5,577 nt of DNA. Source: Comamonadaceae bacterium. GTDB lineage: Bacteria > Pseudomonadota > Gammaproteobacteria > Burkholderiales > Burkholderiaceae. Below are positions 1-5,577 of the stretch, one piece after another. The translations under genes were made by a program, and so were the position numbers. The first letter of the stretch is position 1. Every line of letters starts with the position of its first letter. Location: assembly GCA_947505915.1 (NCBI GenBank), contig CANNNH010000115.1, forward strand, positions 1 through 5,577, in the 5' to 3' direction. Below the pieces are notes generated by a model. The model searched no databases and had not been told where the DNA came from. It was given only the letters and a program-made list of their open reading frames with translations.

Positions 1-28
1 CGCCTTGGGGCCAAAGGGCCTGCCTACA

Positions 29-1198
29 ATGCCCAGCATGGCCGTTGACGTCACACAATTACAGGTGCATTACCCCGGGCGCGAGCAACCGGCGGTGGCG
101 GGTGTGAACTTGCGCCTGGCCGCCGGCGAGATGGGCGTGCTGATTGGCCCCTCGGGTTGCGGCAAAACCACCTTGTTGCGCGCCATTGCAGGATTGGAGC
201 CGGTGAGCGCCGGGTCCATCCGCATTGAGCAAGAAACCGTCAGCAGCGCCACGGTGCAGATCGCGCCGGAAAAGCGCCGTGTGGGCATGGTGTTCCAAGA
301 CTATGCCTTGTTTCCCCACATGGACGTGGCCACCAATGTGGGCTTTGGCTTGCACGGCTGGGCCCGTGACCAACGCCAAGCCCGGGTGCAAGCGGTGTTG
401 GACTTGGTCGGGCTGTCATCGTCGGCCCAGCGCTTGCCGCACCAGCTCAGTGGCGGCCAGCAGCAACGCGTGGCATTGGCGCGGGCCTTGGCGCCCCAAC
501 CCCAGTTGTTGTTGCTCGATGAGCCGTTTTCCAACCTCGATGTGGACTTGCGCGAACGCTTGGCCCAAGAGGTGCGCGGCATCCTCAAAGAGGCCCAAAC
601 CACAGCTTTGTTTGTGACCCATGACCAAATGGAGGCGTTTGCCGTGGGCGACGTGATTGGTGTGATGTCCGAGGGGCGCTTGCACCAGTGGGGCGACGCT
701 TACAGCCTGTACCACCGCCCGGCCACCCGTTTTGTGGCCGAGTTCATTGGTCACGGCGTGTTCACCCACGCCACCTTGCGCCAAGAAGGCAACCAAGTCG
801 TGGTCCAAACTCCCTTGGGCGAGCTCACCGATGTGGCCGAGTTGCCCTTGCCTTGCGCGCTGGCCAGCGGCGAGTGCGATGTGTTGCTGCGTGCCGATGA
901 CATCGTGCACGACGACGATGCGCCGGTGAAGGCCGAAATCATCCGCAAGTCGTTTCGCGGCTCTGAGTTTTTGTACACCCTGCGCCTGCACACCGGCGAG
1001 ACGGTTTTGGCCCATGTGCCCAGCCACCATGACCACAAAGTGGGCGAGTGGATTGGCATTCGCGCGCAGGTGGACCACGTGGTGACCTTCAACCGGGCTT
1101 GTCACATCGGCGGGCGCGAGTTGTGCCAAATGCCGTGCAACGTCCCAATGCCCACATCTGCCAACGCCAGCCTTCAAGCCCAGGAGCCCTACCCATGA
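29..1198 (+). CDS. fbpC: ABC transporter ATP-binding protein, ferric-iron FbpC type
   Basis: This is the cytoplasmic ATPase subunit of an ABC importer, 389 residues from the ATG at 29. All nucleotide-binding motifs are intact: Walker A GPSGCGKTT (40-48), Q-loop Gln90 in VFQDYALFPHM, signature LSGGQQQR (140-147), Walker B LLLLDEP (160-166), D-loop SNLD (168-171) and switch His198. A TOBE-like regulatory region follows at about 245-354. The segment QWGDAYSLYHRPATRFVAEF (220-239) and the later LLRADDIVHDD are typical of proteobacterial FbpC-like iron(III) ATPases, which favours ferric iron over sugar or polyamine, although the MalK/PotA relatives share the fold. The 389 residues exceed the roughly 350 usual for FbpC; the excess is a C-terminal tail with Cys358, His359, Cys366 and Cys370. 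The start at 29 is chosen because AAGGG (14-18) lies 10 nt upstream; ATG 38 and TTG 5 are alternatives. The permease and binding protein are presumably upstream, outside the window. The stop codon overlaps the next gene's start. Confidence 0.93.
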   Translation: MPSMAVDVTQLQVHYPGREQPAVAGVNLRLAAGEMGVLIGPSGCGKTTLLRAIAGLEPVSAGSIRIEQETVSSATVQIAPEKRRVGMVFQDYALFPHMDVATNVGFGLHGWARDQRQARVQAVLDLVGLSSSAQRLPHQLSGGQQQRVALARALAPQPQLLLLDEPFSNLDVDLRERLAQEVRGILKEAQTTALFVTHDQMEAFAVGDVIGVMSEGRLHQWGDAYSLYHRPATRFVAEFIGHGVFTHATLRQEGNQVVVQTPLGELTDVAELPLPCALASGECDVLLRADDIVHDDDAPVKAEIIRKSFRGSEFLYTLRLHTGETVLAHVPSHHDHKVGEWIGIRAQVDHVVTFNRACHIGGRELCQMPCNVPMPTSANASLQAQEPYP

Positions 1199-1845
1199 GC
1201 ATTCAGCTGTACTTTTCACCGGGCGCGTGTTCGTTTGTGCCTCACCTGATGCTGGAAAAAACCGGCGTGCCCTTTGAGCCCATCATGGTCAAGCTGCACA
1301 AAGGCGAGCAACTCACGCCGGAATTCAAAGCCATCAACCCCAATGGCCAAGTGCCGGTGTTGGTCGATGGCGGCGAGGTGCTGACGCAAATTTTGGCCAT
1401 GGTGGGGTATTTGGACAAACGCTTTCCCCAGGCCCACCTCCTGCCAGATGTGCCCATGGCGCGGGCGCGGGCCATCGAAACCCTGTCTTGGCTCAACAAC
1501 ACGGTGCACCCGACCTTCACCCATGTGTTCATGCCGCACAAATACAGCGACCAGCCCGCTGTGCAGGCCGAGATCCGCAACCATGCGCTGCCGCAGTACC
1601 GCGCGCTGGTGCTCGCCTTGCAAGCGCGGGTGTTGGCGCTGCCAGCGGGCGAATGGCTGGCTGGGGCGCACTTGGGCCCCGTGGACGCTTATGCCCTGAC
1701 CGCCACCCGATGGGCCACCATGGCCGGCATTGCCCCGACCGAGATGCCCGATTTATGGGCTTATGTGCAGCGGGTGGCCGCCGATGACGTGGCGCAACGG
1801 GTGATCGAGCGAGAGCGCTTAAACCTCAATATGCACAAGCCTTGA
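1195..1845 (+). CDS. Glutathione S-transferase family protein
   Basis: This 216-residue protein has the normal length and two-domain layout of a soluble bacterial GST. The N-terminal thioredoxin-like domain (about 1-80) opens with LYFSPGACS, where Cys12 matches the active-site Cys of beta-class GSTs, and contains NPNGQVPVL (48-56) with the cis-proline loop of the glutathione site. The all-helical C-terminal domain (about 88-205) has GPVDAYAL at 161-168, the position of the conserved helix carrying the folding Asp (Asp164). Two family positions differ: the Glu-Ser/Gly glutathione contact after strand 4 is Gln65-Ile66, and the usual Ser/Thr N-cap three residues before Asp164 is Gly. The ATG at 1195 is chosen because AGGAG (1182-1186) lies 8 nt upstream and it forms an ATGA overlap with the ATPase gene, which implies translational coupling. 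Glutathione-dependent detoxification or thiol chemistry is expected from the family; the real substrate cannot be told from sequence. Confidence 0.93.
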   Translation: MSIQLYFSPGACSFVPHLMLEKTGVPFEPIMVKLHKGEQLTPEFKAINPNGQVPVLVDGGEVLTQILAMVGYLDKRFPQAHLLPDVPMARARAIETLSWLNNTVHPTFTHVFMPHKYSDQPAVQAEIRNHALPQYRALVLALQARVLALPAGEWLAGAHLGPVDAYALTATRWATMAGIAPTEMPDLWAYVQRVAADDVAQRVIERERLNLNMHKP

Positions 1846-1887
1846 TCACCTCACGGCGAAGCCCCCAGGGTTGACGCCATTCAAGGG

Positions 1888-1921
1888 CAGCCATGGCCTG
1901 CGGCCAATGCATGGCAGCTGC
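1888..1921. terminator. Weak hairpin region in the convergent gap (possible terminator)
   Basis: The 81-bp gap between the converging GST and sensor-kinase genes contains TGGCC-TGC-GGCCA (1894-1906), a perfect 5-bp stem with a 3-nt loop, nested inside a looser GCCATG (1890-1895) / CATGGC (1910-1915) pairing, and followed by the palindrome GCAGCTGC (1914-1921). Its position suits a bidirectional terminator, but no T-run follows the stem on either strand, so it does not look like a standard intrinsic terminator. It may contribute to ending transcription or be chance. Confidence 0.22.
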
Positions 1922-1926
1922 ACATT

Positions 1927-3369
1927 TCAGGCGCGGGTGCTGCTGAAGTCAACCGTGAACAAAGCCCCTGGGGGGTTATTGCCGGGGTGGGCGTCATCAA
2001 TCGTCACTTTCGCGCCGTGTTTGGCCGCGATTTCCATCACGATGGGCAGGCCCAGCCCAGAGCCGTCGGCCTCGTTGCCCAAGGCGCGGTAAAACGGTTG
2101 GAACACCAATTCGCGCTCACCCGGTGCGATGCCAGGGCCAGAGTCTTCTACTTGCAGCCACACCGATTGATCGTCGGCTTGGGGCAACACCCGTGCCGTG
2201 ATCACGCCCGGCTTGGTGGTGCTTGACGGGGTGTAGTTGATGGCGTTGTCCACCAAGTTGCGGATCAACTCTTTGAGCAAGGTCGGGTGGCCCATCGTCC
2301 AGGCTGCGCGGTGGCCCACTTCGGGACCCTCATAGCCCAGGTCAATGGCACGGTCCATGGCGCGCGGCAGCGAGTCTTGCACCACCTCCAAGGTCAAAGC
2401 CACCAAGTCACACACCTGGGTGGGGATCACGGCGCCCGTGCTCTCTGCGCGCGCCAGCGACAGCAGTTGGTTGACGGTGTGGGTCGCACGCATGCTCGAG
2501 CGACCTATTTGTTCCAGTGACTTCTTGAGTTCTTCGGCGCTGGCGCCGGCGCGCTGCGCCAAGTCGGCTTGCATGCGCAAGCCCGCCAGCGGGGTTTTGA
2601 GCTGGTGCGCAGCGTCGGCCAAAAAGCGTTTTTGGGTGGCGATCGAGTCTTTCAGCCGGGTCAGCAGGTCATTGATGGACGACACCAGCGGCGCCACTTC
2701 CAGGGGCACCACCCGGTCGTCCAGCGGGCTCATGTCATCCGGTTTGCGCAGCCGAATGCGCTCCTCCAACTGGCTCAGCGGCTTGATGCCCCGCGCCAAG
2801 GCCAGCCACACCAGCAGCACGGCCAAGGGCAAGATGACAAACTGCGGCAGCATCACGCCTTTGATAATCTCTGTGGCCAGCACCGAGCGCTTGCCCAAGG
2901 TCTCGCCCACTTGCACCAAAGCTGCTGGGCCGTCCATGCTTTGGGGGTAGACCCACATATATGCCACCCGAATGGCCACCCCACGCATGGCATCATCGCG
3001 AAATTGCGTCACACCTCTTCCCGCACCCGGGGGGATATTGGGGGGCGGGAAGTCGCGGTCACCGCTGAGCAGTTCGCCATCGGGGCCGAGCACTTGGAAG
3101 TACACCTCGTCCACCTCATCGGCGCGCAAGATGTCGCGCGCTGCACCGGGCAAGCTGAACTGGGTTTTGCGCTGCGGGTCGGTGCGCACCAATTGCGCCA
3201 AGGCCTGGGCGTTGTACTCCAAACCGCGATCAAAAGGCTGGCTGGCAATGCCTTGCGCCACCAGCCACGTCAGCGCCAAGCTGACGGGCCACAGCAGCAG
3301 CAATGGGGTGAGCATCCAATCCAGAATTTCGCCAAACAGCGAGCGCTGTTCGCGCTGAAAAATCTTCAT
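1927..3369 (-). CDS. Two-component sensor histidine kinase, TctE-like (2CSK_N type)
   Basis: This 480-residue inner-membrane kinase should autophosphorylate on His and pass phosphate to the response regulator encoded just upstream. A short cytoplasmic N-terminus leads into TM1 (about 18-38); residues 39-169 form a periplasmic sensor region opening with FDRGLEYNAQALAQLV, the pattern of the 2CSK_N sensor domain; TM2 is about 171-193. A HAMP-like linker (about 193-245) joins the H-box FLADAAHQLKTPLAG (249-263, phospho-acceptor His255). The ATPase domain is complete: N-box NLVDNAINYTP (371-381), G1 EDSGPGI (408-414), F-box FQPFYR (423-428) and G2 GSGLGLPI (436-443). The ATG at 3369 is preferred over an in-frame TTG at 3411 because the latter lies inside the regulator gene and adds non-family residues. 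It starts 17 nt after the regulator stop with only a distant GAGGG, so translation probably depends on coupling. The signal is unknown; 2CSK_N kinases such as TctE often control solute transport. Confidence 0.95.
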   Translation of the reverse strand: MKIFQREQRSLFGEILDWMLTPLLLLWPVSLALTWLVAQGIASQPFDRGLEYNAQALAQLVRTDPQRKTQFSLPGAARDILRADEVDEVYFQVLGPDGELLSGDRDFPPPNIPPGAGRGVTQFRDDAMRGVAIRVAYMWVYPQSMDGPAALVQVGETLGKRSVLATEIIKGVMLPQFVILPLAVLLVWLALARGIKPLSQLEERIRLRKPDDMSPLDDRVVPLEVAPLVSSINDLLTRLKDSIATQKRFLADAAHQLKTPLAGLRMQADLAQRAGASAEELKKSLEQIGRSSMRATHTVNQLLSLARAESTGAVIPTQVCDLVALTLEVVQDSLPRAMDRAIDLGYEGPEVGHRAAWTMGHPTLLKELIRNLVDNAINYTPSSTTKPGVITARVLPQADDQSVWLQVEDSGPGIAPGERELVFQPFYRALGNEADGSGLGLPIVMEIAAKHGAKVTIDDAHPGNNPPGALFTVDFSSTRA

Positions 3370-3386
3370 GGCATGGGGGCGGGCCC

Positions 3387-4061
3387 TCAGGCCGGTATTT
3401 TTTCCAGGCAATAGCCCAAGCCGCGCACGGTGGCAATGCGGATCGGGCCTTTTTCAATCTTTTTGCGCAAGCGATGGATGTACACCTCAATGGCGTTGTT
3501 GCTCACCTCTTCGCCCCATTCGCACAGGTGCTCCACCAACTGGTCTTTGCTGACCAAGCGGCCCGAGCGTTGCAGCAGCACTTCCAGCAAGCCCAACTCG
3601 CGCGCCGACAACTCGACCATCTTGCCGTCGATGGTGGCGACCCGACCCGACTGGTCGTACACCAGCGGACCGTGCTTGATGGTGGAGGTGGCCCCACCCA
3701 TGCCGCGCCGGGTCAGGGCGCGCACCCGCGCTTCCAACTCTTGCAGAGAAAACGGTTTGGCCATGTAGTCGTCGGCGCCGTAGTCCAGGCCTTTGACCCG
3801 CTCTTCCACGCTGTCGGCCGCGGTGAGGATGAGCACGGGCATCGATGAGCCGCGGGCACGCATGCGTTTGAGCACTTCCAGGCCATGCATTTTGGGCAAG
3901 CCCAGGTCCAGGATCAACAAATCAAACTCGTCGGTGGTCATCAAGGCGGCATCGGCTTCGCTGCCGCTGGCCACGTGGTCCACGGCCGCGCCAGAAGCGC
4001 GCAGCGTGCGCAACAACCCGTCGGCCAATACCTGATCGTCTTCGGCGATGAGTATGCGCAT
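3387..4061 (-). CDS. OmpR/PhoB-family response regulator (TctD/QseB-like)
   Basis: This 224-residue transcription factor is the partner of the kinase encoded immediately downstream. The receiver domain (1-~118) has the acidic pocket in AEDD (6-9), phospho-acceptor Asp52 in LDLGLP, switch residue Thr80 in LILTA, Tyr99, and the conserved Lys102 in AKPFS. The winged-helix DNA-binding domain (about 127-220) contains the LSARELGLLEVLL helix and the recognition helix NNAIEVYIHRLRKKI (188-202), ending with the usual VRGLGYCL wing. Length and layout are standard for the family and no key residue is missing. The ATG at 4061 is supported by a strong GAGGAG (4069-4074) 7 nt upstream. It is the first gene of a regulator-kinase operon. 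Its targets cannot be read directly; self-regulation and control of the nearby transporter operon are reasonable guesses. Confidence 0.96.
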   Translation of the reverse strand: MRILIAEDDQVLADGLLRTLRASGAAVDHVASGSEADAALMTTDEFDLLILDLGLPKMHGLEVLKRMRARGSSMPVLILTAADSVEERVKGLDYGADDYMAKPFSLQELEARVRALTRRGMGGATSTIKHGPLVYDQSGRVATIDGKMVELSARELGLLEVLLQRSGRLVSKDQLVEHLCEWGEEVSNNAIEVYIHRLRKKIEKGPIRIATVRGLGYCLEKIPA

Positions 4062-4096
4062 GGTCTCTCTCCTCGTGTTAACCCTGGTTCGTATTC

Positions 4097-4123
4097 ATTC
4101 TATGGGGAGGCGGCGCGCATCAA
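4097..4123 (-). promoter_or_regulatory. Candidate sigma-70-like promoter for the two-component operon
   Basis: In the 80-bp gap between the MarR stop and the response-regulator start, the minus strand reads TTGATG (4123-4118) and TAGAAT (4102-4097). The -10 matches TATAAT at five of six positions, but the 15-nt spacer is shorter than the usual 17. A short imperfect palindrome, AACCCTGGTT (4080-4089), lies between this and the ribosome binding site. The operon probably has its own start here, but transcription reading through from the MarR gene is equally possible. Confidence 0.3.
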
Positions 4124-4141
4124 ATGGGTGTTAGCCATAGG

Positions 4142-4621
4142 TCAGCGCCAACCCTGTGCATAGGCCTCCAGGCCCAAGGCCACGACCGTGGCCACCTCGG
4201 CACCCACTTCTTGGCGGAATTCGTCTTGGGCTTGGGCCACGGCTTGTTTGAAAGCGTCCAGCCAAGCCAGCCCGTCGGGCGTGAAAGCAATGCGCTTGGC
4301 GCGGGCGTCCGTGCCGTCTGACATGCGCTGCACCAGGCCCCAGGCCTCGCATTGATCAACCAGGGCCCCCATGGCTTGTTTGCTCATGCCCGCCAATTCG
4401 GCCAATTCACTCAGGCGCGAGCCCTCCAATGCCAAGTGGCGGGTGATGTGGATGTGGGCCGCGCTGATTTGGTTGCGTGCCGCCAAATTGGACAAGGCCA
4501 GTGGCACATCGACGTTGTGCGCCATCAGGTACAGCACCCGCGAGTCAAAGCGGCGCATGGCATGGCCGAGCAAGCGGCCCAGGTGGAGCTGGCGCCAGTC
4601 GGGTTGTAACGGCTTGCTCAA
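4142..4621 (-). CDS. MarR-family transcriptional regulator
   Basis: This 159-residue protein has the length and helical pattern of MarR dimers, which usually repress a neighbouring gene until a small, often aromatic, ligand binds. The winged helix-turn-helix is at about 55-118: SRLSELAELAGMSKQAMGAL (68-87) supplies the helix-turn-helix, followed by a wing with SDGTDARAKRIAFT (101-114), including the Asp and Arg typical of MarR wings. Flanking helices (about 12-50 and 117-157) would form the dimer interface. The start is the TTG at 4621: AAAAGG (4629-4634) sits 7 nt upstream, no in-frame ATG occurs upstream, and the first internal ATG (residue 22) would remove a dimerisation helix. It is divergent from the amidase gene across a 211-bp region, making that gene and itself the most likely targets. 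The ligand is unknown. Confidence 0.93.
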   Translation of the reverse strand: MSKPLQPDWRQLHLGRLLGHAMRRFDSRVLYLMAHNVDVPLALSNLAARNQISAAHIHITRHLALEGSRLSELAELAGMSKQAMGALVDQCEAWGLVQRMSDGTDARAKRIAFTPDGLAWLDAFKQAVAQAQDEFRQEVGAEVATVVALGLEAYAQGWR

Positions 4622-4628
4622 CTTGTCG

Positions 4629-4634
4629 CCTTTT
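4629..4634 (-). promoter_or_regulatory. Ribosome binding site deciding the TTG start of the MarR gene
   Basis: The minus strand reads AAAAGG seven nucleotides before the TTG at 4621. This spacing is good for a Shine-Dalgarno site and supports TTG as the true start, since no in-frame ATG lies upstream. Confidence 0.55.
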
Positions 4635-4647
4635 GATGGCCCAAAAA

Positions 4648-4660
4648 CTTGATTTTCAAG
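4648..4660. promoter_or_regulatory. Palindrome CTTGA-TTT-TCAAG, candidate MarR operator
   Basis: A perfect 5-bp inverted repeat with a 3-bp centre lies 26 bp upstream of the MarR start codon. Short TTGA-type palindromes of this kind are common as MarR-family operators, and the position would let the protein repress its own gene. The arms are short, so a chance match cannot be ruled out. Confidence 0.35.
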
Positions 4661-4793
4661 GGCTTGGGGGTGGGTTGGAACATTTCACGGTGCAAGGGTC
4701 GATCATTGAAGCGTGCATTTTCGGGGTTTTGAGTCGCTGAGCCGGGTTTTTTTGGACGCGCTGATGTGCGCTTGGGCCCATGGCTGTAAAGTC

Positions 4794-4805
4794 GATGGTG
4801 CCATC
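4794..4805. promoter_or_regulatory. Palindrome GATGG-TG-CCATC upstream of the amidase gene
   Basis: A perfect 5-bp inverted repeat with a 2-bp centre lies 27 bp before the amidase start. It overlaps a second inverted repeat, GGTGC (4797-4801) / GCACC (4810-4814). TAAAGT (4787-4792), a weak -10-like hexamer without a convincing -35, is immediately upstream, so a bound protein here could block transcription start or early elongation. Alternatively the repeats fold as a short hairpin in the leader RNA. Confidence 0.33.
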
Positions 4806-4817
4806 ATTTGCACCGAT

Positions 4818-4832
4818 ATGAAAAAGGATTGA
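4818..4832 (+). other. Four-codon mini-ORF (MKKD) abutting the amidase start
   Basis: ATG AAA AAG GAT TGA at 4818-4832 ends exactly where the amidase ATG begins (TGAATG), in the same frame. The AAAAAGGA inside the mini-ORF also serves as the amidase Shine-Dalgarno site, with a short spacing of 4 nt. It has no clear Shine-Dalgarno of its own, so it may be untranslated and simply a by-product of the A-rich ribosome binding site. Confidence 0.25.
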
Positions 4833-5577
4833 ATGAACAACGTCCCATGGGTGGAGCAACCGGCAGTGGTTGTGGCCCAAGCCTTGCAAAACAGAACCTT
4901 GTCGGCGAAGACCTATGTCCAAGCCTGCTTGGATCAAATAGAACAACAAGAACCACAGGTCCATGCCTTCGCGCACATTGCCCGCGAGGCGGCCTTGAAA
5001 CAAGCCATTTGGTTGGATGGCCAAGCCATTCAAGGGGCGATGCACGGCTTGACGGTGGGCATCAAAGATGTGTTCGATACCCATGACATGCCGACACAAG
5101 GTGGGTCTCAAGTCTTTGTGGGGCATCAGCCTGTGCAAGATGCGGCATGCATCGCCACGTTGCGCAAATCGGGTGGTGTGATGCTGGGCAAAACCATCAC
5201 CACCGAATTGGCCACATTCCCCACCAATGGCACGCGCAACCCGCGCAACCTCAACCACACACCCGGCGGATCTTCTTCGGGCTCGGCTGCCGCCATCGCC
5301 GCCAACATGGTCAGTTTTGCGACCGGCACGCAAACCATGGGCTCGACCATTCGCCCCTGCGGCTACTGTGGTGTGACGGGCTACAAGCCCACCTACAACT
5401 TGGTACCCAAGCGTGGGGTGTGGCCCAACGCCGACTCTTGCGACACGATAGGTCTGGTGGCCCGAGATGTCCGTGACGTGGCCTTCTTGGGTGCAGAAAT
5501 GGCAAGGTTCCCAGATCTGCTGATCCCTGATGAGTCCATCGCCATGGATCAGCGACCCACCGTGGGCCTGTGCAAAA
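4833..5577 (+). CDS. Amidase-signature family hydrolase, N-terminal part (runs off the window)
   Basis: An open frame from the ATG at 4833 to the window end gives 248 residues with no stop; family members are usually 430-500 residues, so about half is shown. The Ser-cisSer-Lys catalytic triad is visible: Lys78 in VGIKDVFD (75-82), cis-Ser147 in TPGGSSSGSAAA (143-154) and nucleophile Ser171 in GTQTMGSTIRP (165-175), followed by CGVTGYKPT (179-187). The spacing of 24 residues between the two serines is the family standard. Two glycines of the usual motifs are replaced: GGSSGGS is GGSSSGS, and TGGS is TMGS. There is no signal peptide, so it acts in the cytoplasm, hydrolysing an amide or related C-N bond. 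The substrate is not predictable; GatA is unlikely because no gatB/gatC genes are seen and the nucleophile motif is of the GTQT type rather than the GTDTGGSIR type of GatA. The start is fixed by an in-frame stop at 4830-4832 and by AAGGA (4824-4828). Divergence from the MarR gene suggests ligand-controlled expression. Confidence 0.93.
   Translation, partial: MNNVPWVEQPAVVVAQALQNRTLSAKTYVQACLDQIEQQEPQVHAFAHIAREAALKQAIWLDGQAIQGAMHGLTVGIKDVFDTHDMPTQGGSQVFVGHQPVQDAACIATLRKSGGVMLGKTITTELATFPTNGTRNPRNLNHTPGGSSSGSAAAIAANMVSFATGTQTMGSTIRPCGYCGVTGYKPTYNLVPKRGVWPNADSCDTIGLVARDVRDVAFLGAEMARFPDLLIPDESIAMDQRPTVGLCK

Noticed and set aside
5..28. TTG at position 5 as the ATPase start
   Set aside because: The ATG at 29 has a suitably spaced AAGGG, and the added residues do not resemble the family's N-terminus.
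416..1219. Long open frame on the minus strand opposite the ATPase gene (267 codons)
   Set aside because: Its His/Gln/Val-rich translation has no recognisable motif, and it lies wholly opposite a gene with all ABC motifs intact; it is a by-product of GC-rich codon use.
3370..3411. In-frame TTG at 3411 as the kinase start
   Set aside because: It would overlap the regulator coding sequence by 25 nt and add 14 Arg/Pro-rich residues, whereas the ATG at 3369 gives a typical MKIF-type start just before TM1.
2569..3414. Long open frame on the plus strand opposite the sensor kinase (281 codons)
   Set aside because: The translation is rich in His, Gln and Arg with no domain signal, while the opposite strand encodes a complete histidine kinase.
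4741..4760. T-run (seven T) after CCGGG in the intergenic region, considered as an intrinsic terminator
   Set aside because: No upstream sequence pairs with the CCGGG to give a stem, and no gene upstream on the plus strand needs terminating there.
4656..5333. Minus-strand open frame of 225 codons opposite the amidase
   Set aside because: It has no family resemblance and overlaps the plus-strand amidase triad region and the promoter region; the amidase frame is clearly the real one.
1..5577. Search for CRISPR repeats, IS ends, tRNA genes, phage or toxin-antitoxin genes
   Set aside because: No regularly spaced repeats, terminal inverted repeats, transposase motifs, cloverleaf-like segments or small paired ORFs were found; the window is filled by ordinary chromosomal genes.

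Overview
The window reads as chromosomal DNA from a betaproteobacterium, most likely order Burkholderiales and family Comamonadaceae (Limnohabitans/Rhodoferax-like). This rests on the high G+C content judged by eye, GC-rich third codon positions, dense packing of genes, and protein styles typical of that group: an FbpC-type ABC ATPase, a 2CSK_N-type (TctE-like) sensor kinase, and a small GST. The taxonomic placement is inference; no rRNA or other marker is present. No tRNA, rRNA, IS element, CRISPR array or integration site was seen.

Layout. (1) Positions 29-1845, + strand: an ABC transporter ATPase of the ferric-iron FbpC type, followed by a glutathione S-transferase whose ATG overlaps the ATPase stop codon (ATGA). 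The two are almost certainly one transcript, probably the tail of a longer transporter operon lying to the left. (2) Positions 1846-1926: a short convergent gap with a weak hairpin. (3) Positions 1927-4061, - strand: a two-component system, with the OmpR/PhoB-family response regulator first and the membrane sensor kinase 17 nt behind it. (4) Positions 4142-4621, - strand: a MarR-family regulator starting with TTG. (5) Positions 4622-4832: a 211-bp divergent intergenic region with two short palindromes that could be operators, and a four-codon mini-ORF touching the next start codon. (6) Position 4833 to the window end, + strand: the first 248 residues of an amidase-signature hydrolase that continues past the window.

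How the genes may work together. The ATPase would power uptake of ferric iron or a similar substrate through a permease and binding protein encoded outside the window. The neighbouring two-component system is of a type often found beside solute transporters and may sense the substrate or a related signal, but nothing in the sequence proves this. The MarR gene and the amidase gene are divergent and share one control region, the classical arrangement for a local repressor and its target. I see ordinary accessory metabolism and regulation rather than a clearly new system. The points most worth a second look are the Cys/His-bearing tail on the iron-type ATPase, its coupling to a GST, and the MarR/amidase control region.
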